Shown here: positions 31,621-62,139 of the stretch, piece by piece
How positions within the stretch are numbered: the stretch's first letter is position 1
Layout: each line of letters begins with the position of its first letter
DNA from: Cristatella mucedo
Taxonomy: Eukaryota > Bryozoa > Phylactolaemata > Cristatellidae
DNA length: 64,000 bases
Reading direction: 5' to 3'
NCBI GenBank assembly: GCA_009760855.2
Contig: WPIO01000061.1
Coordinates: forward strand, 62,001-126,000
Notes under the pieces: model-generated
Seen by the model: only the letters and a program-made list of their open reading frames with translations
The model's database searches: none
Told to the model about the DNA's origin: nothing
Position numbers and translations under genes: made by a program

Positions 31621-33450
31621 CTAATTCGTGATCAGCCGACGTAGCTTAAAGCATGGAAGCAAATGAAGGTCAGTTGCAAGAGCAGATCGATCGAAATCTG
31701 AGTCCTCGAATTTTAATTATCGAATTTAGATTGAACTTCGATCAAAGTATAAGTCCTCGCCCTCTGCACTGGGCTCTGCGGCTCTCCCAACATCAGCAGG
31801 CTGCTTCGGCGGCTTTTTGACTCAGAACTGAACTATGAACGCCTTAGGTGCAGACATTGCCCCTACCAAGCTGTGACTTATCCTCACACAAATCCATAAT
31901 ACACTCTAACAGCGTCGATACCCGCAAAAATGTCAGCGGGCCATAAACTGGCGGCAGCGCAATCAACGAGGTCATTAATGGTAACGGACCACAAACCAGG
32001 CACAGCGCTTATAGTGATCTAGCCTCGTATCCTCCGGACTGATGAACATTAGGGTGAACATTATGGAGTGATTAAAAGCACATTCGTTTCACTTTTGAGT
32101 TTCAAGATAATGTTTTACTTGCGTCTGTTACTCAACGAAGCCTACACACCTGAATGCCTGCAGCCAACTGTCAAATTCGTGGTTGAAGGCATTATGGTAT
32201 AAGGGGTTCGTAAGCGGAAGTGGAACCGCAGTCCTGCATCTCATACCAGGCATCATGACCCGAGGCGTTCGCCTAGACCTTCTTCAGAACGCCGAACACG
32301 CGAATGTGATTTCACTTCGTGGACTGGGCTGTATTTTCAAGAATGACAACGACCGAAAGCACGCCGTCGCAAAAGGTTAACATTCAATTTATCTGACTTG
32401 GGGTAACTTCCTGTGGCTGTTACGGAATGGCAAAGTCGGTCTTCGGAACTTAGCCTCGTCGAGCTTTTGAAGGATGAGCTCACGCAGCTACTTTGGCCGC
32501 TCTCTACCCACAGCCACCGATACACGTCCATATCCACCTCCATTCATAGGGCTGAGCGCGAGCTGCTGTAAGCCTGCCTGTAAGCTAGTCGGTCATTGGC
32601 CATCTGTCGCATCAGCCATAAAATACAGACCGCTGTTGTGCTTTTTCTACTACGGCGTTATGGCCAGCGTTGCGTGTAGAATGTAATAGAACAATAGAAT
32701 ATAGAATAATAATAATAATGAATATACTAATAAAATAATAGAATAATTTAATATAGAATAATAATAACTATAGAATAGAATATCGAGCGCTACGCTGTTA
32801 TCGTCGGCGTATTGCGAGCTTTAGATCGCGGCACGTTGCAAGCGTCGTGCCGCGATCCGAACGAATGTTTTGACAGGGCGACCCACGATAGTCATGTGAC
32901 CGGGCGACCCACATTAGTCATGTGTGACTCAATCCAGCTCACGCCGACGAATTCGCAACCTTCTAGGTGATGACGGGTAAGATTGCGCCTGAGACGGTGA
33001 TGGCTGCAGGGCAACCTAGATATTTCGCACTGGCGCTCCGAACCGCCAGCCGGGAGCGGGCGACGCGCTACAGCAGCGCTAAAGTCTGCTCTCCGCCGCC
33101 ACCTCTCGCGGGCATTCGGCGTTGCGCTGTCGTGTAGTGTTTATTTTTTGAATTTATGTATGCAATCACCGTTAAAAAGTATTTACTTAAATGTACATAT
33201 ACATATCTAAATACTGACCATAGGTAGTCGTCGTGGTTTTTGCACGATCAAGGGCAACTGTAGTAACGCTAGCATCGGAGACTTGCTACAACCGCCGAGT
33301 AAGTATCGCTGCATCGCTCAAGCTACCGAATGAGAAGGAAACATCAACTGCACGGATTCTTGTAAAATGCCTTAAAATGATGTGCAGCCTTTGCTGCGAT
33401 TATCCTCAAGTCCAAGATTGGGACTACTTTTTTTTTGACATCAGCAGCCT
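31620..33450. other. Unassigned intergenic sequence with an AT-rich patch
   Basis: AATAGAATA/ATAAT-type low-complexity sequence lies at 32685-32785. CGGGCGACCCAC(A/G)(T/A)TAGTCATGTG is duplicated at about 32878 and 32900. No gene is recognised. Confidence 0.4.
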
Positions 33451-33454
33451 TGCT

Positions 33455-34125
33455 TTTAGGGCTCGTTTCGGCTTGGCTCTTCCATACCATGGTGAACTGC
33501 TGCATCATTTTCAGCCTCGTCGTGCTCTCAGGTCCTGTATGGAAGGTAAATTAGCTGTTGCATTCCTCCGCCTAAAAACCTTTGGCAACATAAGCTTTAG
33601 CTCTGAAGATCCTAGACTGTGGAACTCGCTTCCACAGTTCTTACGCAACGACAACTACTCTCCTGCTGCCGACTCTGGCACATCCTATTCAGCGGTCCTG
33701 AGCTGCTACTTCCATGCTACTCACTACCTCAACTGCTCTCCTGACTCTGCTATGCTTCCCACTTTCTCTTTGTTGCGTGAGACAAAGTCTGTTGGCTATA
33801 GAATGCATACCAAAATGCCACTAACCACACTTGCACGCTGACCTTGTGAATGTCACCCCAAACCTTGTTATTCATGTTGCTTATCAAGCACGATATTACT
33901 CACCATCCACTTGCGTTTCCCTTTTCAGAAAATAAATGTAAAGCGCCTAGAAAGAGATTGAGTTCTCTGAGGGCGCTTTATCAAGTGCATTATTATTATA
34001 TTATCATTATTATTAAAATCCGCTTAGGCTGTAAGTGCGCTATACAAAACTATTTTGCGTATCACTCGCATAGCCTTTTGGAGTTACAGTCGGAGAAAAA
34101 TTACATTGCACTGCACAGTGACCAT
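33455..34125 (+). mobile_element. LINE family B 3' part, interrupted by LINE A
   Basis: LPYHGELLHHFQPRRALRSC, KLAVAFLRLKTFGN and LWNSLPQFLRNDNYSP up to MHTK are the B ORF end. The B 3' end (CCGCTTAGGCTGTAAGTGCGC ... GAGTTACAGTCGGAG) resumes at 34020. The gap is filled by a LINE A insertion. Confidence 0.9.
33817..34014 (+). mobile_element. LINE family A 3' end nested in LINE B
   Basis: It runs GCCACTAACCACACTTGCACG through the hairpin tail to (ATT)n. AAAAT occurs at 33812-33816 and again at 34015-34019, a likely target-site duplication. Confidence 0.88.
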
Positions 34126-34129
34126 GTAC

Positions 34130-35112
34130 TCATTGAAATAACTTAAGAAGCAGCGAGAATATATACCGTGGCGCGTGGTGTGAAACTTAAATGAGCTTGA
34201 GACACGTTTTTCTTTCGTCAGCTTTTAGTTAACTACATATGGATTACTCAGCTGTCTGTTGATTTTAATATTATAATAAATATCCACAGCGAACAGTATT
34301 GCTATCCTCTCAACTTGAGTATCAGACCGGTAGTGGAACCATAGCAACCTCATTGCTTCCGCGTAGGTCGCTGCTGCGACGCTCTTGGTGTACAGTCTGC
34401 GGCTGATTTTGTCCCATGCTGAAATCCATGCCGCACGTGTCGCTCGCGCTCACGTTCGTCACGAGGTTCGCGACTCCTTGAACGGACTCTCTCTTGCGAG
34501 GTCAACCCTATCTCGTGCACGAACTTCGTGCCTTCCACTCATTGAATTTTCAAGCATATATGTTTCCAGTACACGTGGCATTCAAAATCCGAAAATTTGA
34601 GCACCAGCCACAGAAAGGCTGTAACGTTTGCAAGACGCTGGTCATCAATTTCAAGCAGATAATTTAAATTTTCAGCAGATAATGCATCTAGTTAATTTCG
34701 TGGCAACTGAAAGGCGGCTATCGCTCGGCGACTGTGCACAAGTGACCAGCTGACCATCACTAGCGATGACTAGCTCTAGCTCACGATAAGACGCTTATGT
34801 TTGGTCTCCCGACAACTCGATCCTCCCCAAAGTGTGATTCTCTGGCTGAATATACAGGTTTTGAGAGGCCAAGAGGATTTAAATAAACAAAATTTTCATT
34901 CTCGAGCGGCTTAGCAGCATGCAACGTGACTGGTCCTTAGGGAACTGTTTTCATAACAACAATGCATTTTATCTCACAGAAAGTATGCGATAAGATAATT
35001 AGGCTGTTCAAAGCAAACAGCCGGGAAAGCATCAGCTGATGGCGCAGACACTGCCGCAGACTCTTGCATAAGAATCGCAACCGGATACGATTGTGTTGTA
35101 AACGACTACAGC
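34130..35112. other. Sequence upstream of gene 2
   Basis: This should contain the gene 2 promoter. I see no TATA box at a convincing place and no repeat. Confidence 0.35.
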
Positions 35113-53859
<18,747 letters not shown>

Positions 53860-53876
53860 CGCCGCTAAAGTTGCCG

Positions 53877-53882
53877 AATAAA
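53877..53882 (+). terminator. Poly(A) signal of gene 2
   Basis: AATAAA 18 bases after the stop codon. A very short 3' untranslated region would result. Confidence 0.5.
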
Positions 53883-53884
53883 TC

Positions 53885-56215
53885 TGAGCCTCAGCGGGTG
53901 GTAACGCCCCAAGATATCGGTTCGCGGTCTATCATCAACGCGATCGACCAGCAGGGTGTGAGCGTGGCCACGCTCACAAAGCTGTTCCGCCCAAGCTGGA
54001 CTCACACCACTCCGCCTGGCCAACACGCGTGAACCGCCTCGTTAGGTGCTGCAGTTGGACAGTATCTGCTGACTAAGCTGTATTTAATTGCAACGGCTCA
54101 GCTGTGGTCGCGTGATCCGCTAGTCCTGCAGTGAAGGACTTTCTGCTGGTAACCGCCCTGTGTGTGGACTCTATCCACTCGCTCTCTCTTCTTCGTGCTC
54201 CTCTTCTCTTCTCTACTGGCGCTCTGGAGCTGCTTGCGCGACGGCTTCTACATCTGTATGTACGCTCGCTCTCCCGCGTTGGCCTGGGTATAATACAATG
54301 CTGCCGTTGTCGTCAGGACAACAACTTGCTTGTGGGCGTCGTTAATCTTCGTCGCGACCGCCATCTTCGTGGCAGCCCCTACATGGGCACCACCAATCGA
54401 CGGAAAGAACTTTCCCTACTCGTCATCAACATACAGGGTGCACGTGCAGCAGTGAATGTTGCAATATCGTATCGGGCGTGGCATTAGCGACCCGACTCCT
54501 TATTAGAGCAATTTTCCCGGCGCCGAGGCGTGGCCAGTAGTATTGCTTGGTCGGTAAGTGCGTGCAAAGTCACCGCGTACCTACTCAAAGAGCGCTAGCT
54601 CGTTACTCGCGTCAAAATGACTATTGAGGTCGGAGCGTTGCAAGCACAGCGCTGCTGTCGTCGTGGTGATGAGACGCCTGTTTCGCCTGCTACAAATCAC
54701 CCTGCGTGGTAATGCAACGGTGCTGACCAAAAATTTCACGGTCGACGATTTGCTCGATGGTACTCTGACGTTTTTTCGGGATGAGCAATTAGCCCTGCTC
54801 CCTTACTTTTGGTTACGTGCCATACCGTGCGCGTTCGAAGGAACCATGGGGTTGCAAGATGATGTCCGGCCGTAGCAGAATACACGAAGTTTGCTTACTT
54901 ATGTACATCACGAAATGGAGCGCGGCCAACCTCGAGGCTCTTGCTTTAGGCTCACCCTCAGATTAGAGAAGACGGAAATCACTTCGCCTCTCTTAAAATG
55001 ACGAACGGTCGGGATATGACTCCGAAGGTAGCTTACCCTCGTATTTTGGAATTAATAAAAGCAGCAGCCTCACTACCAACGATCTTGCTCGCATGCTGGT
55101 AAAAACTGTTTATCTTGCAGACTAATTAGTAAGGCGTGCTGCATCCCCAAGAAGCTAATGCACCTCCAAACACATCACATTCACATTCAAGATCAGCTGT
55201 GAGAAATCTGAAAGGCTAAAAGGCTCGGTGGCTAATGTGAAATGCCTAAGTCAGCTTTCCACGGTGTGCACTGCAATTCATTTCGAAGCATTCAATTTGG
55301 AAAAAGTAATATTTTCGTTATGAGAACTACAATGCTTACAAGTTAGCATGACCATAAATCTAAATTAAAAACTATAATTTTCAATCAGCCTCAAAAATTG
55401 GGTCCATCATTTTCCCAGAGTGATCAGCAGCGACCTCTTGGAAATATTGAGAATTTACAAAAGGAGTTCTTAGCCACGTGGCCTAAATGCCAGATTAATC
55501 ATTTATGAGTCTGGATCACTGCTCTAACAAGTGTCTGCTGTGTCTAGTGCTACGTAACTTCAGCTGTCAGATGAGCTAAAAAAAAAATATCAACGATGAG
55601 GTTCATTGGCCTAAAAAGGATCCTAATGCTGTGGTCAGGTTTTGCAAAAGATGCCACAATAAACAATGACAGCGAAGTTTTCAAAATTAGAAATTTAATA
55701 CTATCTAAACGCTTGAGATATCAATGTAAAAGTATGCACTTCTTTATTTGATGATCACTTGACTGGTTTAAAAGTGGAAAAGCTTTGCACTAATTTTGTA
55801 AACTTACTCCTTTGACATTGCCATCTCTTGTGGGAATTTATAGCCTGAGAGTGAACCCTAAGGCCTAAAAATACTAAGAAATACGCGGACCATTAAACCG
55901 GATATAGTCAGGGTGTAGTCGGATGTATTCGGATGTAGATTCTGTCAGAGCACAACCATATTTTTTCAATGTTACTTAGCTGAAACTAGGCAGACATGAC
56001 TGTGGAGCTGATTTGTTTGTCTGCTGGAAAGTCACTTTGGAAGAGGAGCCCACATTTAAAGCAGTTTCCATAGGTGATAGTTACCAAGCCTATTTTAAGG
56101 AACGAGCTTACAAATTATTAGTACAAGTATGTTTTCCCCTAGCTATTAAGCTGGTTTTTTATCATTCGATATAATAAATTGCTGTCTTTCACATGTGGAT
56201 GCCAATAATCCATGC
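53885..56215. other. Intergenic, unassigned
   Basis: GC-rich to about 54620, then AT-rich. Frames at 54131-54487 and 54624-54875 have no recognised motif. At 54550 TCG|GTAAGTG is a donor-like site without a partner. Confidence 0.35.
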
Positions 56216-56289
56216 ATTCTGGGAGTTGAAAGTTAAATAAAGCTTAAAGGCTTTCGGTACGCATGCGCTAGCCCACAGACTTCATGCAC

Positions 56290-56450
56290 TTCCTTCGCCG
56301 CGCTGAGATGGCCCAGTGGTTAAGATGCTCACCCCGATTAAGGTCGGACTGAGGTCACGTGAGCACGAGCACCGCGGTTTATATGAAGCGCCTGAATATA
56401 GACTAAGTTCTCTTAGGGCCCTATACAAATGATTTATATTTTTAATCTCA
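56290..56450 (+). mobile_element. SINE1 copy nested in LINE B
   Basis: GATGGCCCAGTGGTTAAGATGC (A box), a worn B box (GAGCACGAGCACCGC) and GCGCCTGAATATAGACTAAG...CCCTATACAAATGATTTATA. LINE B sequence lies on both sides (ACAGACTTCAT and TCTCACGCAAC). Confidence 0.82.
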
Positions 56451-56555
56451 CGCAACAAAGAGAAAGTGGGAAGCATAGCTGAGTCGGGAGTGCAGTATGG
56501 GTAGTGAGTTGCTTGGAAGTAGCAGCTCAGGACAGCTGGAAAGGGTTGCCATGTT

Positions 56556-56788
56556 CGAAAACGGTTTTATTTAAAAGCATGGCAATATTTACAAAAAAAT
56601 TACGTCAGCAAGTTAGAAAACCACTATACGGCCGCTAAGGACACGAAGCCTAAAAAATTATTCTATGAGGTGGCGAGAATCGGAAGTCCGGCGGTTGTAC
56701 CATTAGCCTGTGACGTCATCGAAAAAGCTGGGGCACATCCCCCTACGCGCGTCACGTGAATTGTGGAGTTTTACTATCTAGAATCAGC
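56556..56788. mobile_element. Unidentified insertion in LINE B
   Basis: B sequence stops after GGGTTGCCAT and resumes after about 230 bases. The inserted part has CRE-like TGTGACGTCATC, an E-box TCACGTGA and no open frame. No clear terminal inverted repeats are visible. It may replace rather than interrupt B sequence. Confidence 0.4.
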
Positions 56789-56953
56789 CAAGCACAAAAG
56801 TTCTCTGTTGCCAATGGTCTTTAAGCGTATTAATTGCATAGGTAATTTATTTTCCGTGGAAGACCTGAGCGCACGTGGAGGCTTAAGCTGGTTCAGCAGT
56901 TCAGCTAGGTATGCTGGATCCAAACAGTAGCGGGCCTTGTAGGTCAGTGAAAG

Positions 56954-57301
56954 AATAATAATAATAATAATAATACACCTGATAAAGCACCCTCGGAGAA
57001 CTCAATCTCTTTCTAGGCACTTTACATTTGCTGCAAAGGAAACGCGATCTAATGATGAGGGGTACCATGCTCGATAAAAAACATAATTACCATTGTTTGA
57101 GGTGACATGCACAGGGTCACCATGCATGTGGTGTGGTTAGTGGCAGCATGCAGTGTCAGCACGCATAAGCACATACAAGGACGAATCACAGGGGCCACTT
57201 AATTCTGTCATAAATAGATGCGTTTTAAATTTCTTTTTAGATGTGGTCAAGTCAGAGAATGTCGTGGCGCAAGTCGGGAGTGAGTTCCCGGCTTGGGGAG
57301 A
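56954..57301 (-). mobile_element. LINE family A copy 1 nested in LINE B
   Basis: It starts with (AAT)n and runs in reverse through the hairpin tail, the GTGACATGCACAGGGTC words and GGCGCAAGTCGGGAGTGAG. Confidence 0.9.
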
Positions 57302-57334
<33 letters not shown>

Positions 57335-57552
57335 CAATTGCTAAAGCGCCATCAGATAACTCAAACTCTTTCTAGGTGCTTCACATATTCTGCCAAGGGA
57401 AGCGCGATTGAATGGTGAGTAATATCATGCTTGATAAACATGAATAACATGGTTAGGGGTGACATGCACAGGGTTAGCATGCAAGTGTGGTTAGTAGCAG
57501 TATGCAGTGTCAGCACACATAAGCGTACGAACTAAATGCAGGGTTTCCAAAG
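57302..57552 (-). mobile_element. LINE family A copy 2 nested in LINE B
   Basis: A second (AAT)n-headed reversed copy directly abuts copy 1 and ends TACGAACTAAATGCAGGGTTTCCAAAG. AAAG is also present at the left junction (56950-56953). Confidence 0.9.
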
Positions 57553-57814
57553 TTTCTGTATCCATTGATCAACCATTAGCAATCTAATCTACTACTTCTA
57601 CTTCAGCACAGGATAAGTCTAGTTGAAACCTGCGGGATTAGTTATCTAGCAGTGCGATTAGTTAACTGGCTTCATTATTCATCATTAGTTGCAGCTGCCT
57701 GGTAGCTTTATTTCAATAGCCAGATTTTGATTGGTAAATTATTTGGTAGGCAGCTTTTGGCAAAGCAAGCACTTTACCACTAGGATTTGCAGTATTCCGA
57801 CCTAGGGGGGGCCG

Positions 57815-58325
57815 TGCTTTAGCAATGTTATGTAGCTGAAAGAAGGCAGTCTTGACTGTGGAGGAGCAGGAGTTTTCGAGTGAAAGGTCACTCCGTTTAA
57901 GGACACCTAGATTTTACAAGGTAAAGGTTAAGTATACCTAGATTTCGACTCGAGGCAACAGGAGATATGCAAGCTGAGCCAATTTTGACATTTGCTCTTT
58001 CCAATTTCGGAGTCATGATTTGTTTGCACATAACTAGTAAGGTAGTTTTATTGTCACTCAATTTGCAAAACGTTTCTACAATCTTCTTGTGGAAGTCAGC
58101 AGTGCATGCACCAAGCGAGTTGAGAGAACTCGACATACTGGAGGGCTGGGAAGGATCAAAACAAAGATACAACTTAGCGTCATCTGCATCATAGAAGTGA
58201 AAGTCTGGATTGTGCTTGGCGATTATACTGGCAAGAAGGAGGGCGTAAAGAATGAAAAAAAGAGGACCAAGTGCAGAGCCCCGAGATGCCCCGAGATACT
58301 TAACTGACTCCTCGGATGATCTTTT
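57815..58325 (-). mobile_element. LINE family A, reverse transcriptase core
   Basis: In reverse it reads about LGPLFFILYALLLASIIAKH then a DFHFYDADDAKLYLCFDPSQ frame pair, NSLGACTADFHKKIVETFCK, LSDNKTTLLVMCKQ. This is the part missing from the truncated A copies and is matched by 62590-62960. The catalytic block carries an extra Asp (YDADD) from a small change. Confidence 0.8.
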
Positions 58326-58334
58326 TTATCTGCG

Positions 58335-59100
58335 TATTCGTTTTAAAAGCTTCATTCAGAAGACTGCTCCTACAGGTAGCCATCACGTCCGATCCCTATC
58401 TAAGATTAGGAGATATATTCCACAGTGGCTTGCAAAAAATTTAACTAGGAGCTTAGTTCTGTCTCGGCTTGATTATTGTAGTTCCCTTTTGGTTGGGCTA
58501 CCAAAGAAAGCAACTAGGCCACTGCGGCTGGCTATGAATGTGGCTTCAAGGTTAGTTTTGAAGCCCCAGGGGTTTGAGCTCGTGTCTCCTTTGCTAAAAG
58601 AGCTAGGATGGCTGCATGTTGATGAACTGATACAGAGCAAAGTTCCTACGCTGACCCACAAGGCCCACCACGGCTTGGCTCGCCTATACCTAGCTGAACT
58701 GCTGCACCAGTGTCAGCCTCTTTTCGCTATCAGGTCCTGTGTGGGCAAAAAATTAGCTGTTCCATTCCTCCGCTTAAAGACCGTTGGCGACAGATGCTTC
58801 AGCAATGCAGGTCCTAGACTGTGAAACTCACTACCACAATTCTTACGCACAACAACTGCTCTCATCCTTTCCAGCGGCCCTGAGCTGCCACTTCATGCTA
58901 CTCATTACCTCAACTGCTCACCTGACTCAGCAATGCTTCCTACTTTCTCTTTGTTGCGTGAGACGAAGTCTGTTGGCTACTGAATGCGTACTGAAAGCCG
59001 CTTAGGCTGTGAGTTGGCTATACAAACTCTCCTGCGTATCACCCACATTGTCTCTATGACTTTGTGGCGTTAAAGACGGAGATAAATTACATTACATAAC
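58335..59100 (+). mobile_element. LINE family B, 3' part
   Basis: FKSFIQKTAPTGSHHVRSLS, KNLTRSLVLSRLDYCSSLL, LLKELGWLHVDELIQSKV and KLAVPFLRLKTVGD in a 190-codon frame, then, after a shift, CETHYHNSYAQQ... and the full B 3' end with GATAAATTACATTACATAAC. Confidence 0.92.
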
Positions 59101-59129
59101 ATCTATGTCCGTTCACATTAATACTATCG

Positions 59130-59272
59130 CCGATATAATTCATTCGCATAGTGCCTCAAGAGAACTTAATCTACATTTAGGTGCTTCACATATGCCTCAG
59201 CGTTCGAGCCCACGATCTCAGCCAGACCTTTGTCGGAGCGAGCACTTTAACCGCTGGACCAATCCAGCTCGG
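59130..59272 (-). mobile_element. SINE1 copy
   Basis: ATAATTCATTCGCATAGTGCCTCAAGAGAACTTAATCT, a B box in reverse (TTCGAGCCCACGATCTC) and ACTTTAACCGCTGGACCAATCC (A box in reverse). Confidence 0.85.
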
Positions 59273-59273
59273 C

Positions 59274-59352
59274 TAAGAACTTAATCTCTGTTAAGGCGTT
59301 TCACATGTGCCTCGGGGCTCGAGCCAACGACCTTAGCCAGACTCTGGTTGGG
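59274..59352 (-). mobile_element. SINE1 copy, partial, adjacent
   Basis: AAGAACTTAATCTCTGTTAAGGCGTTTCACATGTGCC, GCTCGAGCCAACGACCTTAGCC. It is cut off before the A box, and the previous copy seems to have landed at or in its 3' end. Confidence 0.75.
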
Positions 59353-59510
59353 GGCAAGATACGATCTGAACCATTTTAGCAGTGACAGTGGTGCCCAGGC
59401 GATAAAAGAGGCGCTCCAGAAGAACTTTGTGATCCACCAACTCCAGCGCCAATTAAAGATCAAGCAAAGGAGCAGAGAGACTTTAGACTTTACCTCTGGC
59501 TGGGCTGGGC
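59353..59510 (-). mobile_element. LINE reverse transcriptase fragment, divergent
   Basis: The reverse strand reads LDL, a stop, LALELVDHKVLLERLFYRLG then TTVTAKMVQIV. This is the A-F-D--DH-ILL-RL block. It may belong to an A- or C-type element. Confidence 0.55.
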
Positions 59511-59597
59511 TGGATTTCCGAACGCTTTCTTCCACGTTCGCTCTTCACTTCCGGCTCACCCAAAACAGTTCAAACAGTTTTTTGCTTGGTTAATACA

Positions 59598-59635
59598 AAC
59601 ATGGTTACCTGGCTACTTGGTTACTTGGTTACCTG
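59598..59635 (+). repeat. Short tandem repeat (GGTTACTT-like)
   Basis: GGTTACCTGGCTACTTGGTTACTTGGTTACCTG. Confidence 0.7.
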
Positions 59636-60128
59636 CAAAGCTGATCGTGTGTAACGTTACTTGGTAAAATAATCTTGCACCTTGCAAATAAGCGACCACA
59701 GTTACTACTCATTAATGCTAGCTAATAAGAAGCGGCAAGTTGCAACTTGTGCAGCGACTCGTGACGTAATGCGCCAGTCAGCCGAAAACTACCACCGCCT
59801 GCCAGGCTCTAATGCAACCTCGAATAACTGCTCGCCCTTGCGTTTTAGCAGCATTTCAAAAGCTAGGCGGTGCATCGGCAGGCAAGTGCGTCACTTCTGA
59901 GGATAAGTCGCGGCAACAGGTTAAGAAGACTTAGATTGTGACTTACCGGGGGCTTGCTTGCCAACTACAGCACCGGCAAGATGCGTTGGCTAATCTTATC
60001 ATGGCTGCCCGGCTGCCCCTAGAGTATCTCCACACTTCGCGTGATAGCGGCTACAGACGAGGAGCTCTCTCTAAGCCACCGCAGTCAGGAAATCTCGGCA
60101 CCGCCCTGTGCTTCCTTTTGAGTGCTGG

Positions 60129-60316
60129 ATGGCTACTCACCAGACGCTAGCGACCACGAGGGCGGCTGCTGCTGCGTGCTTGGTGCTCTCTCTGCTCAGC
60201 CGCTCACTGGGTGCTTCGGCGCTGCAGATCATCAAGCAGCTCGGCCCGTGCTCCGTCGATACGGACGCCGGCAGAGTGGACCTTGGCCCGCTCGGACTCG
60301 CCAACGGCGCGGCCAG
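60129..60316 (+). CDS. Gene 3 exon 1: M6PR-like MRH-domain receptor, partial
   Basis: ATG at 60129 gives MATHQTLATTRAAAAACLVLSLLSRS..., a signal peptide ending about SLGASA. LQIIKQLGPCSVDTDAGRVD then opens the MRH domain. It ends AG|GTAGGC, phase 2, as in genes 1 and 2. No YDWNPC exon is found between 60317 and 64000, so the rest lies beyond the window. Its QLGPCSV block is as close to gene 2 (KQLGPCSVETD) as to gene 1. The gene continues the head-to-tail array. If it has the same exon plan, its end may be 10-15 kb further right. Confidence 0.85.
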
Positions 60317-60319
60317 GTA

Positions 60320-61315
60320 GGCTGCGAGCAAGCGGCCGCGCCCCTTCCAGCCGCGTGCAAGGGGCATCTAATGCCTGGGCAGACTCAGCCAAGACTCTGT
60401 CGCCAACGGTCTTTATACGAAATAACAGAGCTCTCCCCTCTTCCTTCCTTCCTTCCTTCCTTCTCTCTTTCTGTAGCCCCGGGTTTTGGTACAGATTCCC
60501 GCTGATCTGCTTGTGTATTATGGACTGCCGGATTTTTGACTGCCTCCCGTGTTTCCTACGGTGTACTTTGGCATGTGACGATCGAGAAGTCGCACGGTTC
60601 CAGCATTTACTGTGTTGAGCGGTTAGCTTTTGCACAGTGGCTGTTGGCCTAACCTTCTACAGTGTTCTGCTGTGTCCTGTTGGCTTTCATTACCGCGGAA
60701 AATCAAGGTTTTGGGCGACAGAATACTGAAAGCAGGTCATCATAAAATTTAATTCATTTAAGAACTCGATAAGCTAACATTTAGTACTGGAAGGGCCGCC
60801 AACAGGTGGCCAGGAAGATTTGCCTCTAAGAATTTCTCTCAGGACACTTGAGCCACTTGGCTTAACCCGACTTATTCTTCCTCAGATGGAATCAGGTTGA
60901 CAATGCTACAACAAGAAACTGGAAACGTCCTACGTAAGTTGGCACCTCTGATAATACGACAGTTCCATCAACGCCAAAATGTCCTTTAGCGAACGCAGAC
61001 TTAAAGAATAGCAAGGTAGACTGAACGACAGTTTTACAAGGCTGCCAAAAAGTCAGGTGCACGTCCAAATGCATGGTAAGTGAGGATTCCTAGGACCGGT
61101 CTCAACCACCCACTGTTGCTAAGATAAAGCCCAACCCCTGCAGAGAAATAGTCGAATCGCAGACCGATGAGTCGAAAGTCTTAACTTAAACTGTCGAACG
61201 TGTTCTTAGCCACTGAAGAGCAGGCACACTGCCCAATGATTCTCACGGCGATTTAGACGAGATTTTTTTATAAATTACTATGCACGGGTAAGGCAGAACT
61301 GGTGAGGGATAAAAA
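60320..61315. other. Gene 3 intron 1, unassigned part
   Basis: It contains (CTTC)n at 60437-60465. A short GACTCTGTCGCCAACGGTCTTTA word at about 60395 matches LINE B. Nothing else is recognised. Confidence 0.4.
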
Positions 61316-61317
61316 AC

Positions 61318-62070
61318 TCGGGCTTGTTTAGATAAAGATACCACGTCCAAGTTGGTCCATGCATTCGTGACATCCCGTCTCGACTTCAGCAACTCACTGC
61401 TCGCTGGCCTACCGGCATGTGCGATCAGGCGATTGCAGCTGGTGCAAAACTCTGCAGCTAGGCTTGTCTGTCGTGAGCGTCGCAGTTGCCACATTACTCA
61501 ACTTCTCGCCGACCTGCACTGGCTTCCTGCCAAGCAACGGATAGACTTCAAGGTTTTTTCGCTAACTTTTAGGTCGCTTCATTCTTTGGCTCCAATCTAT
61601 CTCTCAGACATACTCCCCCATCAGGCCAAGCATCGTACCACCCGCTTTTCGGAATCCAGCAGTCTACAAATACCCCGTACAAACCTCAAATTCTTTGGAG
61701 ACCGTGCATTTAGTTCGTATGCTCCCAAAGCCTGGAACTCCCTGCCGACCTGCGTCAGAACATCCCCTGACCTGACCACATTTAAAAAGAATTTAAAATT
61801 AATTTAGGACAGCATTTAGTGGGTCCCTGTGATTCGTCCTTCATGTGCTTATGCGTGCTGACACTGTGCATGCTGCCACTAACCACATTTGCATGCTGAC
61901 CCTGTGCATGTAACCCCTAACCATGTAATTCATTTTGTTTGTTTAGCAAGCATGATATTACTCACCATTCAGTTGCATTTCCCTTTGCAGCAAATGTAAA
62001 GCGCCTAGAAAGAGATTTAAGTTCTCTGAGGGCGCTTTATCAAGTGCATTATTATTATTATTATTATAAA
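61318..62070 (+). mobile_element. LINE family A, 3' half with 151-codon open frame
   Basis: FVTSRLDFSNSLLAGLPACA, NSAARLVCRERRSC, LADLHWLPAKQRIDFKVFSL, LPHQAKHRTTRFSESSS, FGDRAFSSYAPKAWNSLPTC and DLTTFKKNLK, then the stop, the untranslated region, the hairpin tail and (ATT)n. It is one of the two best-kept copies. Confidence 0.93.
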
Positions 62071-62139
62071 AACCGTGACTGCCAGCGTCCCTGCCGGACT
62101 GGAGCTTCTCTTCACCCTGTCTTCACCCTTCTCTACCAC

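Larger units (their letters stand above)
56220..57620 (-). mobile_element. LINE family B, interrupted three times
   Basis: Reverse-oriented B pieces lie at about 56220-56285, 56452-56555, 56790-56953 and from 57553 (TCTGTATCCATTGATCAACC). They are consecutive parts of one copy, judged by the order in 42330-42770. The gaps hold a SINE1, an unidentified 230-base insert and two LINE A copies. Confidence 0.8.

Noticed and set aside
54210-54300. Possible tail exon DGFYICMYARSPALAWV
   Set aside because: The only AG upstream is out of phase, and a better-matching exon exists at 53797.
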